Shown here in pieces: positions 1 through 12,900 of a stretch of 64,000 nucleotides of DNA. The notes beneath the pieces were generated by a model. The model searched no databases. It had not been told where the DNA came from and saw only the letters and a list, made by a program, of their open reading frames with translations. Source of the DNA: Clusia tigrina. Lineage: Eukaryota; Arthropoda; Insecta; Diptera; Clusiidae. Position 1 is the stretch's first letter. Each line of letters starts with the position of its first letter. Location: the NCBI GenBank assembly GCA_920105625.2, contig OV050033.1:19674001-19738000 (forward strand), written 5' to 3'. Made by a program: the position numbers and the translations under genes.

Positions 1-1
1 G

Positions 2-145
2 ATAAGAGGAGTATTCATTCAGCTAGACAAAAAAGAGTACTTGAAAGAAATTAACTTAAGTGATGCTACAGTTCTATCTTTTGATACGTTCGCAAATGAA
101 GTGCAATTCATTAATGAGTTATGTATAGAAGAGAAAATTATGTAG
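2..145 (+). other. Open frame running in from the left edge, unidentified
   Basis: A frame open from the window edge for 47 codons ends at a TAG at 143-145. Its translation has a protein-like mix of acidic, basic and hydrophobic residues (for example LDKKEYLKEINLSD) rather than the low-complexity look of most chance ORFs here. No start codon or splice acceptor is visible because the window begins inside it. It could be the 3' end of a host or transposon ORF, or chance. I do not recognise a family. Confidence 0.15.
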
Positions 146-3100
146 TTTATAAATTATTGATTGCAATTTCCAAAGGATGCTAATAGACCACAAAGTCCGT
201 GGTCATACCACAGTAGAGAAATTGAAATGCTTTATTGGTGTTGAAGAAGTTACTCCGCCACGTCCTACTCCGCTGCTGTCGTTGTACTTTTGTGCCAACC
301 GACGCGGACGTATCGTAGTTAATAATTTATTGTCCCTTTGTGGTTATACAGAACCAAAGAGGTTGAAGAGTTTTTGTTGCCTTGAGACTCTAGCTTATAT
401 TATGTTTGCTGGGTTGGTTTTAAAAATCCGGTTTGCTTTGCCCTCTCAACGGTTGTTGTACATGAAGGATATGCACAGTATTCCGCTCAAAAGTGCAATG
501 TTCACGAGGGGAGTTTGATAAGCAGCCAGTAGAATGCTCAGACTTGTCTATTGCTCTAGGAAAACCAATGTCACGGGGTCACTGTTGCAGGCGAGGATTG
601 TGTGACAATTCAATGAACTATGTAGTTGCTTTCCTTGTATACGGCGAGCATGCACACAGCAAATTCCTCATTCTGAAGGCAGCTAAACACATCACAGCTA
701 ACACCGTGGGGACTTTAATGCTTGGGTAGTTTTCTTTTCAACTTCTGCTGTACTTGCTTACCTTATGTCTCCTCATTTGTTAAAATTCTAAGTTGTGGCA
801 AAAGTTGCTTAGCACAATCAACTCATTAATGTGTGCGCACGATAAATCATTCATTAATGCCAGAAGAGCACGATAAAACATTCAGTTCTATTCAAGTGAT
901 ATGAATTCGTAAGGATTAAAGATTAAGGGAGAGGGTAGGAGCGGTAAATGCATTTCAACACCATGAATTTACCTTTCCAATTTAAAAATTCATCAATCAC
1001 TCCTCTGGGGTTTGGTACATTTTCTACTGCGTATCCTCTTTTTCACGCCCGAAGAATTTGAATACGCACAAATGTTCTCAGATTAGAAATACAGACAAAT
1101 CAATTGGTGAACTTTTTCAAATTGTGTTTGCTGTTTGGATCTCCTTCTTCTAATAAAATCTGATGCCAGTTGCACAAGGAAGACTGAGAGAGAACACAAG
1201 GAAATGTGTTTCCAGTTTCTTTGCAAACATGAAAACATTGAAACAAAGATATGTATCTTACATCAAACATCGTATATGTAAATGAGAGCGAGGGAGGATC
1301 ATTTGTTTGTGTACAAAAATAAATATGATTGAAGTTTTAACTGGGAAGATGTGTAACTGCCTTCTACAGTTTCCGTTCTGTTGTTTTTATGTTTCATTAT
1401 AGAAGCCCCCTTCCTTCTTTCTATATTCAGGAGAGCTAAATCTTCGCCTGTTGCCTTTATCTGTAAACAATTTGTAGAGTTTGGGAAACTTAAAATATCC
1501 CTGGTGAAGCAATTTTCAATTGTGCTACAACAGCTGAGTGAAACATTGACTGACAATACGGGTATTAAATAAATATCACTTTGAGAGCCGTTCTAGAGAT
1601 TATACACTCTTCAAAGATACATAAATCAAACTGTTTGAAGCATTTTGCCGCAGTTTGTTTTGATTAGGGCTCTCATTCCTGGCGGCTTTCTGATCTGATC
1701 ATCACACATTGTGAAGTCGCGTATTATCAAATTTATCATCAACTGTCAGATCGATTTTGTCTTGTGAAACATAAGCTGAGGATTGCGTGGAATATCAGGA
1801 ATTCATTTTTTACTCACGCTCATTTGTCGCGTCGATGGCTGCGTTGACAGATAAACCGTCAAAGCCATCAAACTAATCACAACTGAGAGGAGCAAAAGAA
1901 TGATACATGGTTTGTTTTTGTTTGGTTTGGATATTTTGCGGCATAAAATTCCCACTGATGCTGACAGCGGCAGATGTTCCACTTCATTGGAAAACCATAA
2001 ATCTCCGCTCATCAACTGCTGGATCAAAGTGAAAACTGAAAGCCGAGACGCGAAGACAAAACGAAAATGGAAGCGTAACATCATGGCTAAATAGTCGCTG
2101 CTGCTGATATCAATAATGAAACGATAAAGGAGATATTCCCCGCTTCACTACCCTCGTCTCGTCAGTATTATTTTGACAATTGCCCATTTCACGTTCCGTT
2201 GTTGAAAACTAATTATGAAAGAGTGACGCAACACAATGTGAATATGCATCCGAATGCATGGTGGCGTGCAGGGCATGGCACGGCTGCATTATTTAGGGAG
2301 GGATAAGTCGCACAGACGATTAAGTTGAAATAATAAATTATAATGATATATAATTACGCCAGGGAGTGAAAAGAGTGACGAAAAACAGTCCATTGACCAA
2401 AATTGCTTGCGGTGTATGTACGACAGAAAGCAACAACAGCACACATCGTAACCAGGCGAAATGAAAGGTCAACATTTTATTTAATAAAAACAAAGGAAAA
2501 TTGAACCTTTTATGAGGGCTTGGCAGGTATGCTGTCTCTCTGTTTGTCTGTCCGTCTGTGCGTTCGTCCCAGTCGTCAATACTCGCATTATACAACTGAG
2601 GCGCAGTCTTCATGCCCATGTGTGCTGCACAGCCTGTGCTGCATGCTGCCAGGGTTGGGTTGGGTTATGCGATCTTTTTAAATGGTTTGCTATTGTTGTT
2701 GTTGTTTTAAGCATAAGGCACCACAAGTGAGGGTCACAAACCAACAAACAAACAAACAAACACACAAAAAACCAGAAGAAAAAAGTGAAATGAAATATAA
2801 ATACCTCGATTGTGTTGCACGGAAGATAAACAAACATGTGTGTGCAATATGTGCGCAACTGTGCCTTGTTGCATTTTTAACATTTTATATTCCAGCCTTT
2901 TCATACCATAGTTGTTGTTGTTGGTGTTCTCTTATTAGGGCACATAACATGCAGCAAGGATGGTGCCCATAATTACGATTTCGTATATGAAGTGCGAGCA
3001 TGGACAAAATACCACAACGCGTGCGCAACGCACTTCCTCGCTCTCGTTCTCCCTCTGTTCCTTTTGCTGTTAACCGTCTCACGAATATAACTCCCAGGGT

Positions 3101-4730
3101 AGGCCCCGTACGGATATGGCTTTGTAATTTTTGTATTTTATAGCACTTAAACTGCTCTTTAAATCACTTGAGAACTGACCAGTTTACAGCTCTTAACAAT
3201 TACAGGGAAATGGAAATTAAGGGCAAAGGAAGTGTTCTCAGAAATGCGAGCATTTAAAAATAAACAAATATATTCTGAATCACATGTGATTTCTGTAGAT
3301 GGAACATTCGTTCCGCTCGCTACGACTGTTTCATTTAAAATTCTTGAATGGAACAAATCCAACATATTCCCAGTGAAATCAACCATAAAGCTAGTTCGAA
3401 ATAAAAGGATATATATCCCAGAGTTAAATATGAGATGAATTGGACACGGAAAACTAAGAGGCAAACGAAATCGGTATCAGTGAAATGACTCAGAACATAC
3501 ATATATTCCTGTGCCTTTCCCATAATTTTTACAGATTGAATCCCAATAAAAAGTCACAACTGAATTAGTCGCCAAGTTTATCATCATGTTTAAAATGAAA
3601 ACAATTGAAAAATCGAGAAAATTTACTTATTTTCGATTGAAAAAAAAATTTTAAGTTTCAATAAAATACTCGTACCACTGTGGAGGAATGATTCATTTAC
3701 AAACCATTGAAATAAGTCCCAAAATAAAATGAATGTGAAATACTTGTCTAAAGGCGAAATACGAAATAAGTCCCAAAAATTTTGGAATAGTTCTCAACTT
3801 ATGTACATGTTGTATGCCATTTCTCATACTTATTTCCTTTTATTCTTGTAAACATAGCACTACAATGCGGTATACTAATGACTTCTCAACCTAAGTAAAT
3901 ATACACCTAAACCAAATTCCAGAAATATTTCAAATTGGATTCCAACATATTGGATATTAACGATATGGATTTTAATCTCTAATCATCAAGCCAATTATAT
4001 GCATAATTGGATTCATAATTAATAATATTCTATTTGGACATGATTTGAAGCGTCAGAGAACATCAAGAGCAAAAACACCATCTTTCATCAATCGTCTTTC
4101 ACTTTACAATTATGCACTTCTATTATGATTTTTATAGGGACCATTAACTTGAAGAATAATACTAATATATCCGAATTTGAGAACGCGAATTTTCGTGACA
4201 CCATTGAACAAGTTTTTGGCGCTGTTGGACTACCTACAGACCTACAGACCTACAGAGTATTTATGTGCTCATTACCATTCGTTATTTCACTATCGAAATA
4301 TCGGTGCTGTACAATTTAGTATGAGATTATGGCAACGAATTTTAGCGAAGTCGCTACTTTTAACGAGTTGTGATTTATTTATTTATATGACTTAACGACT
4401 TGGAACTGAGCTGCCAAACCAAATTTTTGTTTCATTCCATTGAATAAGAGTTTATCTTATATTTGCATAATACACAGAACTTTTAATAAAACACGAACTT
4501 AGCGATTTAATTACTTTTTTTGTGTAGTGAGTAACTCGTTTCGAAAATCGAAAGTGGTTAATACTCGTATATCTAAAGACGGTTGTAAGAAGAAATTATT
4601 TGTAAAATATTACCTTTATTATATATTTATATTTATTATTACCGAATATTACCTTAAGAAACCTAACTGGTTAGTAAGATAATTGTTACCAAAAGATGCC
4701 CAGAGTTTCGTAGTGTTGGTAGTGTGATTG
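146..4730. other. Non-coding DNA, no gene recognised
   Basis: AT-rich sequence with only short open frames, none with recognisable domains or fly-like codon use. Local structure includes a GGGTTGGGTT tract near 2652-2666, two copies of a 16-base GAAATAAGTCCCAAAA repeat at 3709-3724 and 3763-3778 (54 bp apart), and a triplicated CCTACAGA-type motif near 4233-4253. I see no RNA gene. Confidence 0.6.
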
Positions 4731-4734
4731 AGTT

Positions 4735-5330
4735 TCGGCGGCCACTACTTATTTACAGTTTAGCCTGGCCGAAGGAATTCGGACTGAACCACACCAGTGC
4801 AATCAAAGAAAACTGTCAACAAAACCTTTATTTTGTAGTAGTTTTTTGGGTTTTGGCTCGTCTGATAAGCTCCATTCCGTCATATTCATAGACCTATGTC
4901 GCGTCACCGGTAACTATGCCTTCGATAACATTTTGGCCCAAAGAAAGTATTTCTTGAACAATCGAAATGAGGTTTTTTTGCCAAAAATTCAGCTCTCTCG
5001 GCTCAAACCGCAACTCGTCGCATCCTCAAAACATCCTGGATGATGCTCTACACCCACCATAGCCAGACACCAATATGGGCTGCCAACTCCCTGATCCTCA
5101 CACGTTGACCTTCTCGAGTACAATTTTCTTAACTTTTGCGATGTTACGTCAGTCACAGAGGTGGGTGGATGACCGGAATGAGGCAAATCATCAACCACAG
5201 TTCTGCTGCTTTAAACTCTTTGTACCATTCGTATGATGTAAAAGCCTGAATTTCAAAATAGTGTATAAACATACTTGCAACCTTTGTTGGTGTATATTCA
5301 TACTTGTAAACATTGTTGCTGCAACATGTT
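4735..5330 (-). mobile_element. Degraded mariner-like transposase fossil
   Basis: Read on the minus strand in shifting frames, this stretch gives a recognisable series of Tc1/mariner transposase blocks. First comes a helix-turn-helix piece with SYEWYKEFK, then VVDDLPHSGHPPTSVTD, the linker of the paired DNA-binding domain. Further on are VTGDAT followed by VYEYD around 4880-4920, which carries the first catalytic aspartate, and finally VLLTVFFDCTGVV near 4780-4830. Several frameshifts and stops separate the blocks and the C-terminal third is missing, so it cannot encode an active protein. No terminal inverted repeats were found. It belongs to a different mariner lineage from the two copies further right. 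Boundaries are approximate. Confidence 0.75.
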
Positions 5331-6074
5331 GTAAATAATAAAAAAAAAAACATTTTCTTAGCAGCTTATCTTGCATTCGCCTGCAATTAATGATGAACTT
5401 CTTAACATGCTAATGGCCTGCTATGATGACAATTGCTCCGCCGTGTTGCTAATTTACTTGTCAATGCTGCAGATAGAATGCTGGAATTTCAGAAATTCCA
5501 CTTTACAAAAAACAAAATACACACATGAATTTGTTGATTGTTCTCCCCTCCTGAATAATATAAACAACACGCTCGGCTGAATAGAAATTCTTTTCATTTC
5601 CAGGGCAAGGCAGGCAGGCAGGCGCATGCAAAACAATTGAAAATAATAGCGCCAGTAGCAACCGGCAGCACACTGCGCTGCTTACTTTGGCGTATGCATG
5701 GGAAAAAGGGCGACTCCTGAGCATGCATAAACAAACAAGCCAAAAACACACACATGCGCCGGTACGCATGCACGCACGCATACAAACACAAATAAATAAG
5801 TAGCAATCATTGTGGACCAACGCGTTGTAACCTGTGCAAGAATAATTCACGCCATTACAACTGCACATAAATACACAAAGGAAGGCACCTTCCACCTACC
5901 ATTTATCTTCATTACGCTGCAGTTCAACCCTGCGAACGGTGTTCAAAAAAAGAAAGGATATACAGGAAAGGGAACTTACTACTAAATGTCATTATTGTGC
6001 CGCTCGTACTTAGGGTGCGCAGGGTACTTGCACAACACTGTTGGCTGCTTGGCTTGGCTTGGCTTGGTTTGGTT

Positions 6075-6092
6075 GGGTAGGGTTGGGTTGGG
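6075..6092 (+). other. Canonical G-quadruplex motif
   Basis: Four GGG runs (6075, 6080, 6085, 6090) are separated by two-base loops TA, TT and TT, which satisfies the strict intramolecular G4 pattern with minimal loops. It sits at the end of a GGCTTGGCTT-type repeat. Whether it folds or matters in vivo is unknown. Confidence 0.7.
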
Positions 6093-6999
6093 TTTGGCAG
6101 CCTTCGCTGGTGCTGGGCTCTGATATTGCTCACGCCGTCACGTACGCGAAAGTTAATGTTGGTTGCCAAGCATTTACTGTAAGGACTGTAAGTCCTTTTG
6201 CTTTCAAATTACACGTACTCGCTCGTACATAAGTGTAGTGCTTTGCGCACTCTGCTGCCACTTACACCTACAGACACACGAGTACATAGTAAATGCACAT
6301 GGAAGCTGAAGCACTTTCTTCGAAGAAAGCACTTTTCTGCCGCCGCCTCTAAGGATCTGACAAAGTGACTCCGTCAACTTGCGGCGCTGCTGCTACTGTT
6401 TCACTTCCCTAAATGTTTCTATTGCTCGCTCTCATGTTGCATTTGAATTGAATTTCCTGCTGCGCGGCAGCTCCAACTTCAATTCGGAACTGTGAAATTA
6501 TATTTCATTTCCATACCTTCCTCTGCTCCTGACTCCACTGCATTTGTTTAGGCACATTTCATTCATATTATCATTGCGTTTCATGCTTGCCACCCTCCCA
6601 GCCTCCCACAAGGTTGGTTGCTCTGCTGCAAGTTTCGCTGCGTTTCATTGTCATTGCATACCCACCACTCGCCAATATTTACCAGCCTTGCTCGTATCCT
6701 TTTTGCCAGTTCGGCGTTGTCAATTCAGAGTCCTGTGCGCTTTCGATACGTGCGGTCCGTTTACTCGACTAAAGCGGCACTTTCAAACGCGTTGCTGGAA
6801 GTGTTGCCTATTTGACATTTGCCTTTTGTGCTGCAATTTATTTATTCCCTCTTGGCGTGTCCTCGTTTCGCGTTGTCGCTTGCGTTTGCGTGCGTATGGC
6901 GCTCGTATTTTTGATAGTCTTTCAGTTTGCCAGCGACAAGTGTGGAGGAGTATTGAAACGCAAACAAGCATAACGGTAAATGGAGTCCTCTCTACAAAT

Positions 7000-7068
7000 A
7001 TATGTGTGTGTGTGTGTCTATGTATCTGCTCTGTATATATGTGTGTGTTTGTGTGCGTAAGTGTGTAT
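7000..7068. repeat. GT-rich microsatellite
   Basis: Imperfect TGTG runs, typical of dipteran intronic and intergenic DNA. They create spurious Cys/Val-rich open frames on the + strand. Confidence 0.85.
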
Positions 7069-9234
7069 TCGTGTCAGTTTTAGAAAATGAAATTTCTGAT
7101 TCGCATCGGCAGCTACGTTGCTCTGCCTCAGTGGATTTTTGGTGCCTCTTTTTTACTTCTTCTGCACTTGTTTTCCCATTTTCAAATTATTTCGTTACGT
7201 TTCGTTGTTGTTGTTCGGCATTACACTTGTTCATTTTGAAATACGTTTTTACGGTTTCAAATAACAGTTGCTTTACAGGGTGTAGTCAGAGTTTTGTGTT
7301 TTACATGGAGTGATTTAACTCTTGTTCTAACCTCAGTGAACGGTTTCAGAGTCTCAAATGAATTAAGAACCTACTTACAACAATATTGGACCTTGTTCAT
7401 ACTTTTCTATTGTTTCCAGATTAAAGGTAAGGTCTCTTAAAGCACTGCTATTATAAATCATTATAGAAGCTGTAGAAAAGAGTTTTGAAAGCAGCAATTT
7501 AAATATATTCAGGATGTTACTTCAGCGGAAAAGATTCCCAGTTTCCTTTTGTATATAGTGATTGGAACATGCTCAGCCTGAAGGCCGGATAGTCCTATTT
7601 GGCTGTTATTTGAAGACTCCATAAATCGTTGAATAGGTTGTATGAGAGCACAACGATAGTGACACTTTCATTTACAATTTTCTCAATTTAATAAATATTC
7701 CCACATGTATTTTGTTACTACCTTTGAATAAAATTAGGGTAACAGTGGAGAGGTAATAGTGTAAATATAGTGTTCAAATGGAAATAGTGTTATATAGTGT
7801 TTAAATAGCGGAAAGTTCAATAGAAATTCATTCGTAATTGAGTAAGTAAATTGCACTTTTCCCTTTCTTTTGTGTTTAGCTAGAACATCAATTAGAAAGG
7901 AAGTTATCCTGCCATTAAAAGGTTTTACAGTCGTAGTGAAACAGTTTTATCGAATCCAAAATTTCGTTTCTCTCTTTCATGTTACTAAACTGTCCAAGCT
8001 GAATAGTATAATAATGATGCATATCTCTCCATCTCTCTTTGTTATTAAATGGCATTAAAAGGACAAGTAGTGTAAAGTGTAAGGTACACTCGTTATTCTT
8101 AGGAGCGGTACACTCATGAGTATTTTCCTTTTGTTATTTGCATTGTGATTCTTCTTATTTGTGATTTATATTATTATATTTTCTTATATTGTTCAGTATC
8201 TAGGTAAGATCTCTCTGCTCCCTGCTGCCATAGGAAGTCTGATTTGAGCACTGTTTAACTTTGAGTAACTATTTCCATCTCCACCAGGAAAGCTGCTAGA
8301 ACTTCTTCCGCAAGCATATTAACATGCCTTCTTATGCGGACACCTATGAGTTGGTATGTTGTGCCCTAAACCAAACTTACCATTTGAAAAGCCTGACTAG
8401 TGCTTCAGACGAATGAAAAAAGGTTTAATAAATTGATTATAAAATCTCCTGTCCAGTGTTGCTCGCGTTTAAAATTGATTGGAGTAACTTGAGTGCTTTG
8501 CATTACTGCGTTTACTGTAATTACTTCGATGATTAAAGAATACATCACTAGCACACTTTTCGGCGGCTATTGAAAGCGCTAAAGTATCGTTACTCTGCTC
8601 TCATTATATACCAACCACAGTACATCTCACCACTGTACATCTCACCACTTCCCTGTTTACTTGGCTTAATAAATGTTTAGTAATTATTTATAAAAATAAT
8701 TGTTTGAATATGAGTAAAAATAAATGCGTTGCTTGCATTCCCATAAGTTGAAAATTGACAATAAACCACCCTGTAAATTGTTAAAAAGTAGGAAGAACAC
8801 ATCAAGCCTCTGTGGCAGTAGAAGCGTACCATGGAAAAATGCTAATAAGAAACGCTGAAATGAAAGAAAGCGTCCTAAAAGGAAACTCAACGCAGAACGA
8901 CTGTAAAGGAAGCTCATGAAAATTCAGGATATTACACTAATACACACGCAAACACACACGTCCCCACAGAAACACACTAGCATACAATTATAATCATACA
9001 CGAAACAGCAGTTCCGTCTGCGGTTGTACAGGCGGACAGGATATATGCCTACAACGTTGAGCGTAAAGCAAATTAAAATTTCGTACACGCTGTGATTTTA
9101 GATTGCAGCGCAAACACGACCAGAGCGGGAGAGTGCTCTCAGAAGGAGCGGGAGTCAAAATTTTCCTCAAATATTTTTCAAACGTTTGCAGTTAACGGCA
9201 CTTTTTCTACATGTTTCCACTTAGCTACGATTTT

Positions 9235-9246
9235 TCTCTCTCTCTC
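9235..9246. promoter_or_regulatory. CT/GAGA tract upstream of candidate promoter
   Basis: A perfect (TC)6 run, with further CTCTC motifs at about 9256 and 9281. On the opposite strand it reads GAGAGAGA, the binding sequence of GAGA factor and CLAMP, which are common about 100-250 bp upstream of paused developmental fly promoters. Its position 200 bp before the Inr/DPE pair at 9446 is consistent with that role. Binding is inferred. Confidence 0.35.
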
Positions 9247-9443
9247 CTTCATGCACTCTCGCTGTTTTGTGCTCTCTGCTAGTAGCAGTCTGCAGACTAC
9301 TGGAGAATGCTTTAAAGTTTTCCCTTGCTTTTGGTGGTGGAAATTGTCGGTGGAAATTAAACGTCACCTACTCCGTCTCTGTCGCCGCCGACACAATACA
9401 CTGAGACGCAGGATTTTTCCACAATTCTCTCGCGCATTTGCTG

Positions 9444-9477
9444 TCATTGTGTCGATTGCGTTGCTAGAGTCAGGACG
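9444..9477 (+). promoter_or_regulatory. Candidate TATA-less Inr + DPE core promoter
   Basis: TCATTG at 9444-9449 matches the fly initiator TCAKTY at five of six positions, with A+1 at 9446. Exactly at +28 to +32 (9473-9477) lies GGACG, a full match to the DPE consensus RGWYV. The Inr-DPE spacing is strict in flies, which makes the pair more persuasive than either motif alone. There is no TATA box at -30. If used, it could be a distal CadN promoter or belong to an unseen transcript. Confidence 0.35.
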
Positions 9478-9923
9478 ACTGTTATACAAGTCGGCGGTAC
9501 GTTGTTGTATGGTTGAGTAGTGTAAGGAAAAATGGGCACATTTTTTTGCTCTATGCAGTGAAAATACAAAGAAATTATGTGAAAAAGTGTGGTAAAATTG
9601 CACTGGAAATTGTTCAGCAATTTGCGCAATGAAGTGAGCGAAAAAAATTCAGCAAAAAAATTATATAAATATTTAATAGCAAAATTGTTTTGATAAGTTT
9701 TGTTTTGTTTGTCTTTGCAAAATTCACATTTCGGGTGAAGTTTAGAGTTTGATTTTGGAAATTTAACGTAAGGGAAGTAAATCCCAGTGTGCTTAAGTGT
9801 AACAAAAAGCGAAATAACACTTCCTGTGCTTGGATTAAAAGCCAACAAAAATCAATAATTTGGATTAGCTGTTCTACTCGGCCGTAAAACAGGAAAGGAT
9901 ATTCATTGCATGTATGTAAAAAA
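9446..9923 (+). other. Candidate non-coding first exon (5' UTR-like)
   Basis: Downstream of the Inr/DPE pair, the sequence turns A-rich with GTGAAAAAGTG-type composition, as in many fly 5' leaders. It has short upstream ORFs (ATG at 9509 with stop at 9518-9520; ATG at 9532 with stop at 9559-9561) and no long coding frame. A GTAAGC donor sits at 9924. An alternative donor-like GTAAGG lies near 9768. If it splices to the acceptor at 35285, it would be a CadN leader exon separated by a 25-kb intron. This is inference without transcript data. Confidence 0.25.
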
Positions 9924-12900
9924 GTAAGCCCTAATATCAAAAAATACTTAAGCAGCAGTAAGCAAGGGAAAAGAAAATAAAAAAGGTAATTCGAAGACGA
10001 GAAAAATTTTGCTACATGCCAGCGACAGCGTAAAAGCAAAGTATAGACAGGCGGCTCAAGAGTGTACGGACGAACGGGTGGCACCAGCTCACTCACTACA
10101 CAAAACAATAGAAACCAGTGCAGCGGGCTTAAAATGCTTACAGCCAGAATCCTGAAGACTGCATTTTAAATGAATGTCCTTTCGATTCGAAATAGTTTGA
10201 AATTTCGGAAAACTGCGGAAAGACGGCACTTAATTAAAAGAAAAAACTCTGTGCTTTTGCTCTGAGGTTAACACACCTTAGACATATACATACACATGGC
10301 CGCACTCACGCACACGAATACGTACACGGGCTTCTGCAGCAGAACCAGTGGTAGACTTCTGCAACACTCGCTGCCTCATTGCTGCTGCTGCCTTTCATGC
10401 TACTACGCCATATCAACGTACACAGCGGGAAAAATCGATCGATTTCTTCTTATCAGGCAAAAATGTGCTCTGCATTGGCAGCACTGGTTTCGTATTTCCA
10501 CTGAACGTACGTACGTCCGTCCGTCTGTCGGCGCAGGCGAGCATGTGTTCGTGAGCCTGTGTGCTAATGTGTGAGTTGGTGTAGTGCAAAATTGTGCACT
10601 AACACCATGGCAAATGTGGTACTACTGCCGCTGCTAGGGGTGGTTTCTGTTACGCATTTGCAGGCGTTTGTGTGCAAGAGCTATTTTTTTTGTTTGTTTG
10701 TTTCTTCCTGCTACACTTGTGCCATACAGTCGCCTACCCACCTCACTCCACCCACCACCCACAACTCACTTTCAATATTATGAAGCGGTAGGGGTATTTT
10801 GGCCTCTCTCTTCCCTATTTGACTCGTCTTTGTTTTCTTCTCATTCCACTGCCGTCTGTCTACTCGTACTTTTTTCTTGTTTCTGTTTCGTTCGTTTTAC
10901 GCGCTTTGCTTTTGTAGTCCTTTTTATTGTTATTGTTGTTGCCGTTGTTTTCAGCCTGTGTGGTGGTGTAGTATTAATTCTAAAAATTAGATTTTTTGAG
11001 TTTGTGTTTTTGTGCGCTGAACCGTGGATTTAGCAAGTGTGCATTATTGTTTAAGTTTTCGGGTTTGCGTTTGGTTTTCTATGTTAAAAATTTCCCAAAT
11101 ACCGACAGTGATGGCTTTGTTTAGCACATAGTTTTCCCCGTACCTGTAATGCTAACCTCATTACACTAATTTTATTTTTATTCCTATAAAATTACCTGAT
11201 CCGTAAATTTTGGTGTTCGAATAAGTTAATGAGGAGTTTAAGGGATTTTGTTCTGTATCAGTTTTGGCGGATACCTTGCAACTAAGTTACATTCAACTTA
11301 CTATAAACTTGTCTAGTGAACGTTTTAAATGTGAATAGTCTATGATCATCATAGCCACAGTCGTCTATCTAGAAGTTGTACTTCCATTCACATAAGATAT
11401 GGAACATGATACTCAATAGGTACAATCCTTGAACAATCCCTCAATCAAATAGATGTGACTTCAGGACGCCTGGTGTGTAGAGGCCTCCAATAATAACTTT
11501 GTTTATAGCTACATATTTGTTTATAGCCAATACGGGATTTTAAGTATTTCATCAATACATTGAAGTCGACAATTATTTACTACTGTACCACAATTGGCAT
11601 TATTGGATTAACTGTTGGTTCCTTCAATATCTGGAGTGCTCGTAGTAATTTTCATTTCTCCAAAAATTCCTTCTACAGCATAGCTCAAGTAACTATATAA
11701 GTTTGTTGTGTATTGCGTAGATTCTGCTCTACAAGATAATTTTATTCAACGTCATGTAAACCACTGTCTGGTGAATCAAATTGCATAAGTTTTCAAGCTT
11801 CTTTAATTGACATATTGTTGATTTATTTCTTCTAAGTCAACTAAATAATTATATTTCCATACTCAAAGAGAAAGCGGCGTGATTTCGCTCTTTTTTTAAA
11901 AAAATTAACCCATTAAGCTTTCTTCTATGGATTAACTTTCTTACTAAATTTAGTCTTGACTCGGCGAAAAAACTCTGCTACAGTTTTAATTTTGAATAGG
12001 GCTTGTTATATCGGTCGGGCAGTCGCTTATTGCCCATTGGATTTTTGAATTAGTCTTCTAGTGTTTGATCTTTTTAACTGTGATTTTTTAACTTAAGGAT
12101 TTGGCAGGTTCATTATTTGCTTTATTTCTTGTTATTATTCTGCTTTCTTATTCACATTACAATGCTCTGGGACTGCAAATTATTTGAAAGCTGGTAATAA
12201 GTACATTCGACTGAATTATGGTAGTATCTCTGTGATAATTTGGTTTCTCTCAGGACTAAAACTAACTATGAAAGTTTTTGTTACAAAAGTGAGAATTCTC
12301 TATAAACAAAAATCAATCTTAGAAGCAGAACTTTTTATATGTGGACAAATGTGGATATTGCTAATCCTTAGTGTCCAATTCGCCATCGACAAGTGAACAT
12401 TTGGGCTTTTCACATATATGAACATAATCTAAATTCATTATTTTGCTCATTCCATGTGTGACAAATTCACCTGAAACTTGCTTTCCTTCATCTCAAATGT
12501 ACCTAACCCTGAAAGTTGGATTTTAACTATGCTTCCGCAGTCTCCAATTAATAATGTAGCAGCTTCCGCTCAATTTCAATCTCTTTGATTCATGTCACTT
12601 GAGTGGACCAAAACTTGGCCGACCAAAAGATGAACACTCTGCCAGTATTACACACAATACAAGCTGGAGACATGAACTGAGCAAATTTGAAAAACCACAA
12701 ACTAAATGCCCAACTTATGTGACTGCTAAGCTCCTTAAAATCGCCACACCGCAGGCACCACAATTGCGTAGCGGAGAAGTCAAACGAGTCACATGTGTGC
12801 CGGTGACACATTCCCCACCCGAACATACGCACGCCGAAACCGCATAAAATTGCTCGGTCAGATAAGTGAGCCTGGAGTCTCTGTTGCGGTCAAGCGACTG

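Larger units (their letters stand above)
5340..9230. other. Non-coding DNA with microsatellites
   Basis: No gene is supported. The block has A-rich, GGCA and AC-type simple repeats near 5341-5350, 5600-5622 and 5745-5790, a GGCTT/GGGTT tract near 6051-6098, and a GT run at about 7000-7060. The 179-codon frame at 6544-7083 is pyrimidine-rich, ends inside the GT run and shows no domain. A short duplication of TACATCTCACCACT lies near 8620-8650. Confidence 0.6.

Noticed and set aside
6544..7083. 179-codon + strand frame
   Set aside because: Cys/Val/Leu-rich composition, ends in a GT microsatellite, no domain and no splice context.
9092..9520. 142-codon + strand frame over the promoter region
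   Set aside because: Overlaps the better-supported Inr/DPE motifs and has no recognisable domain.
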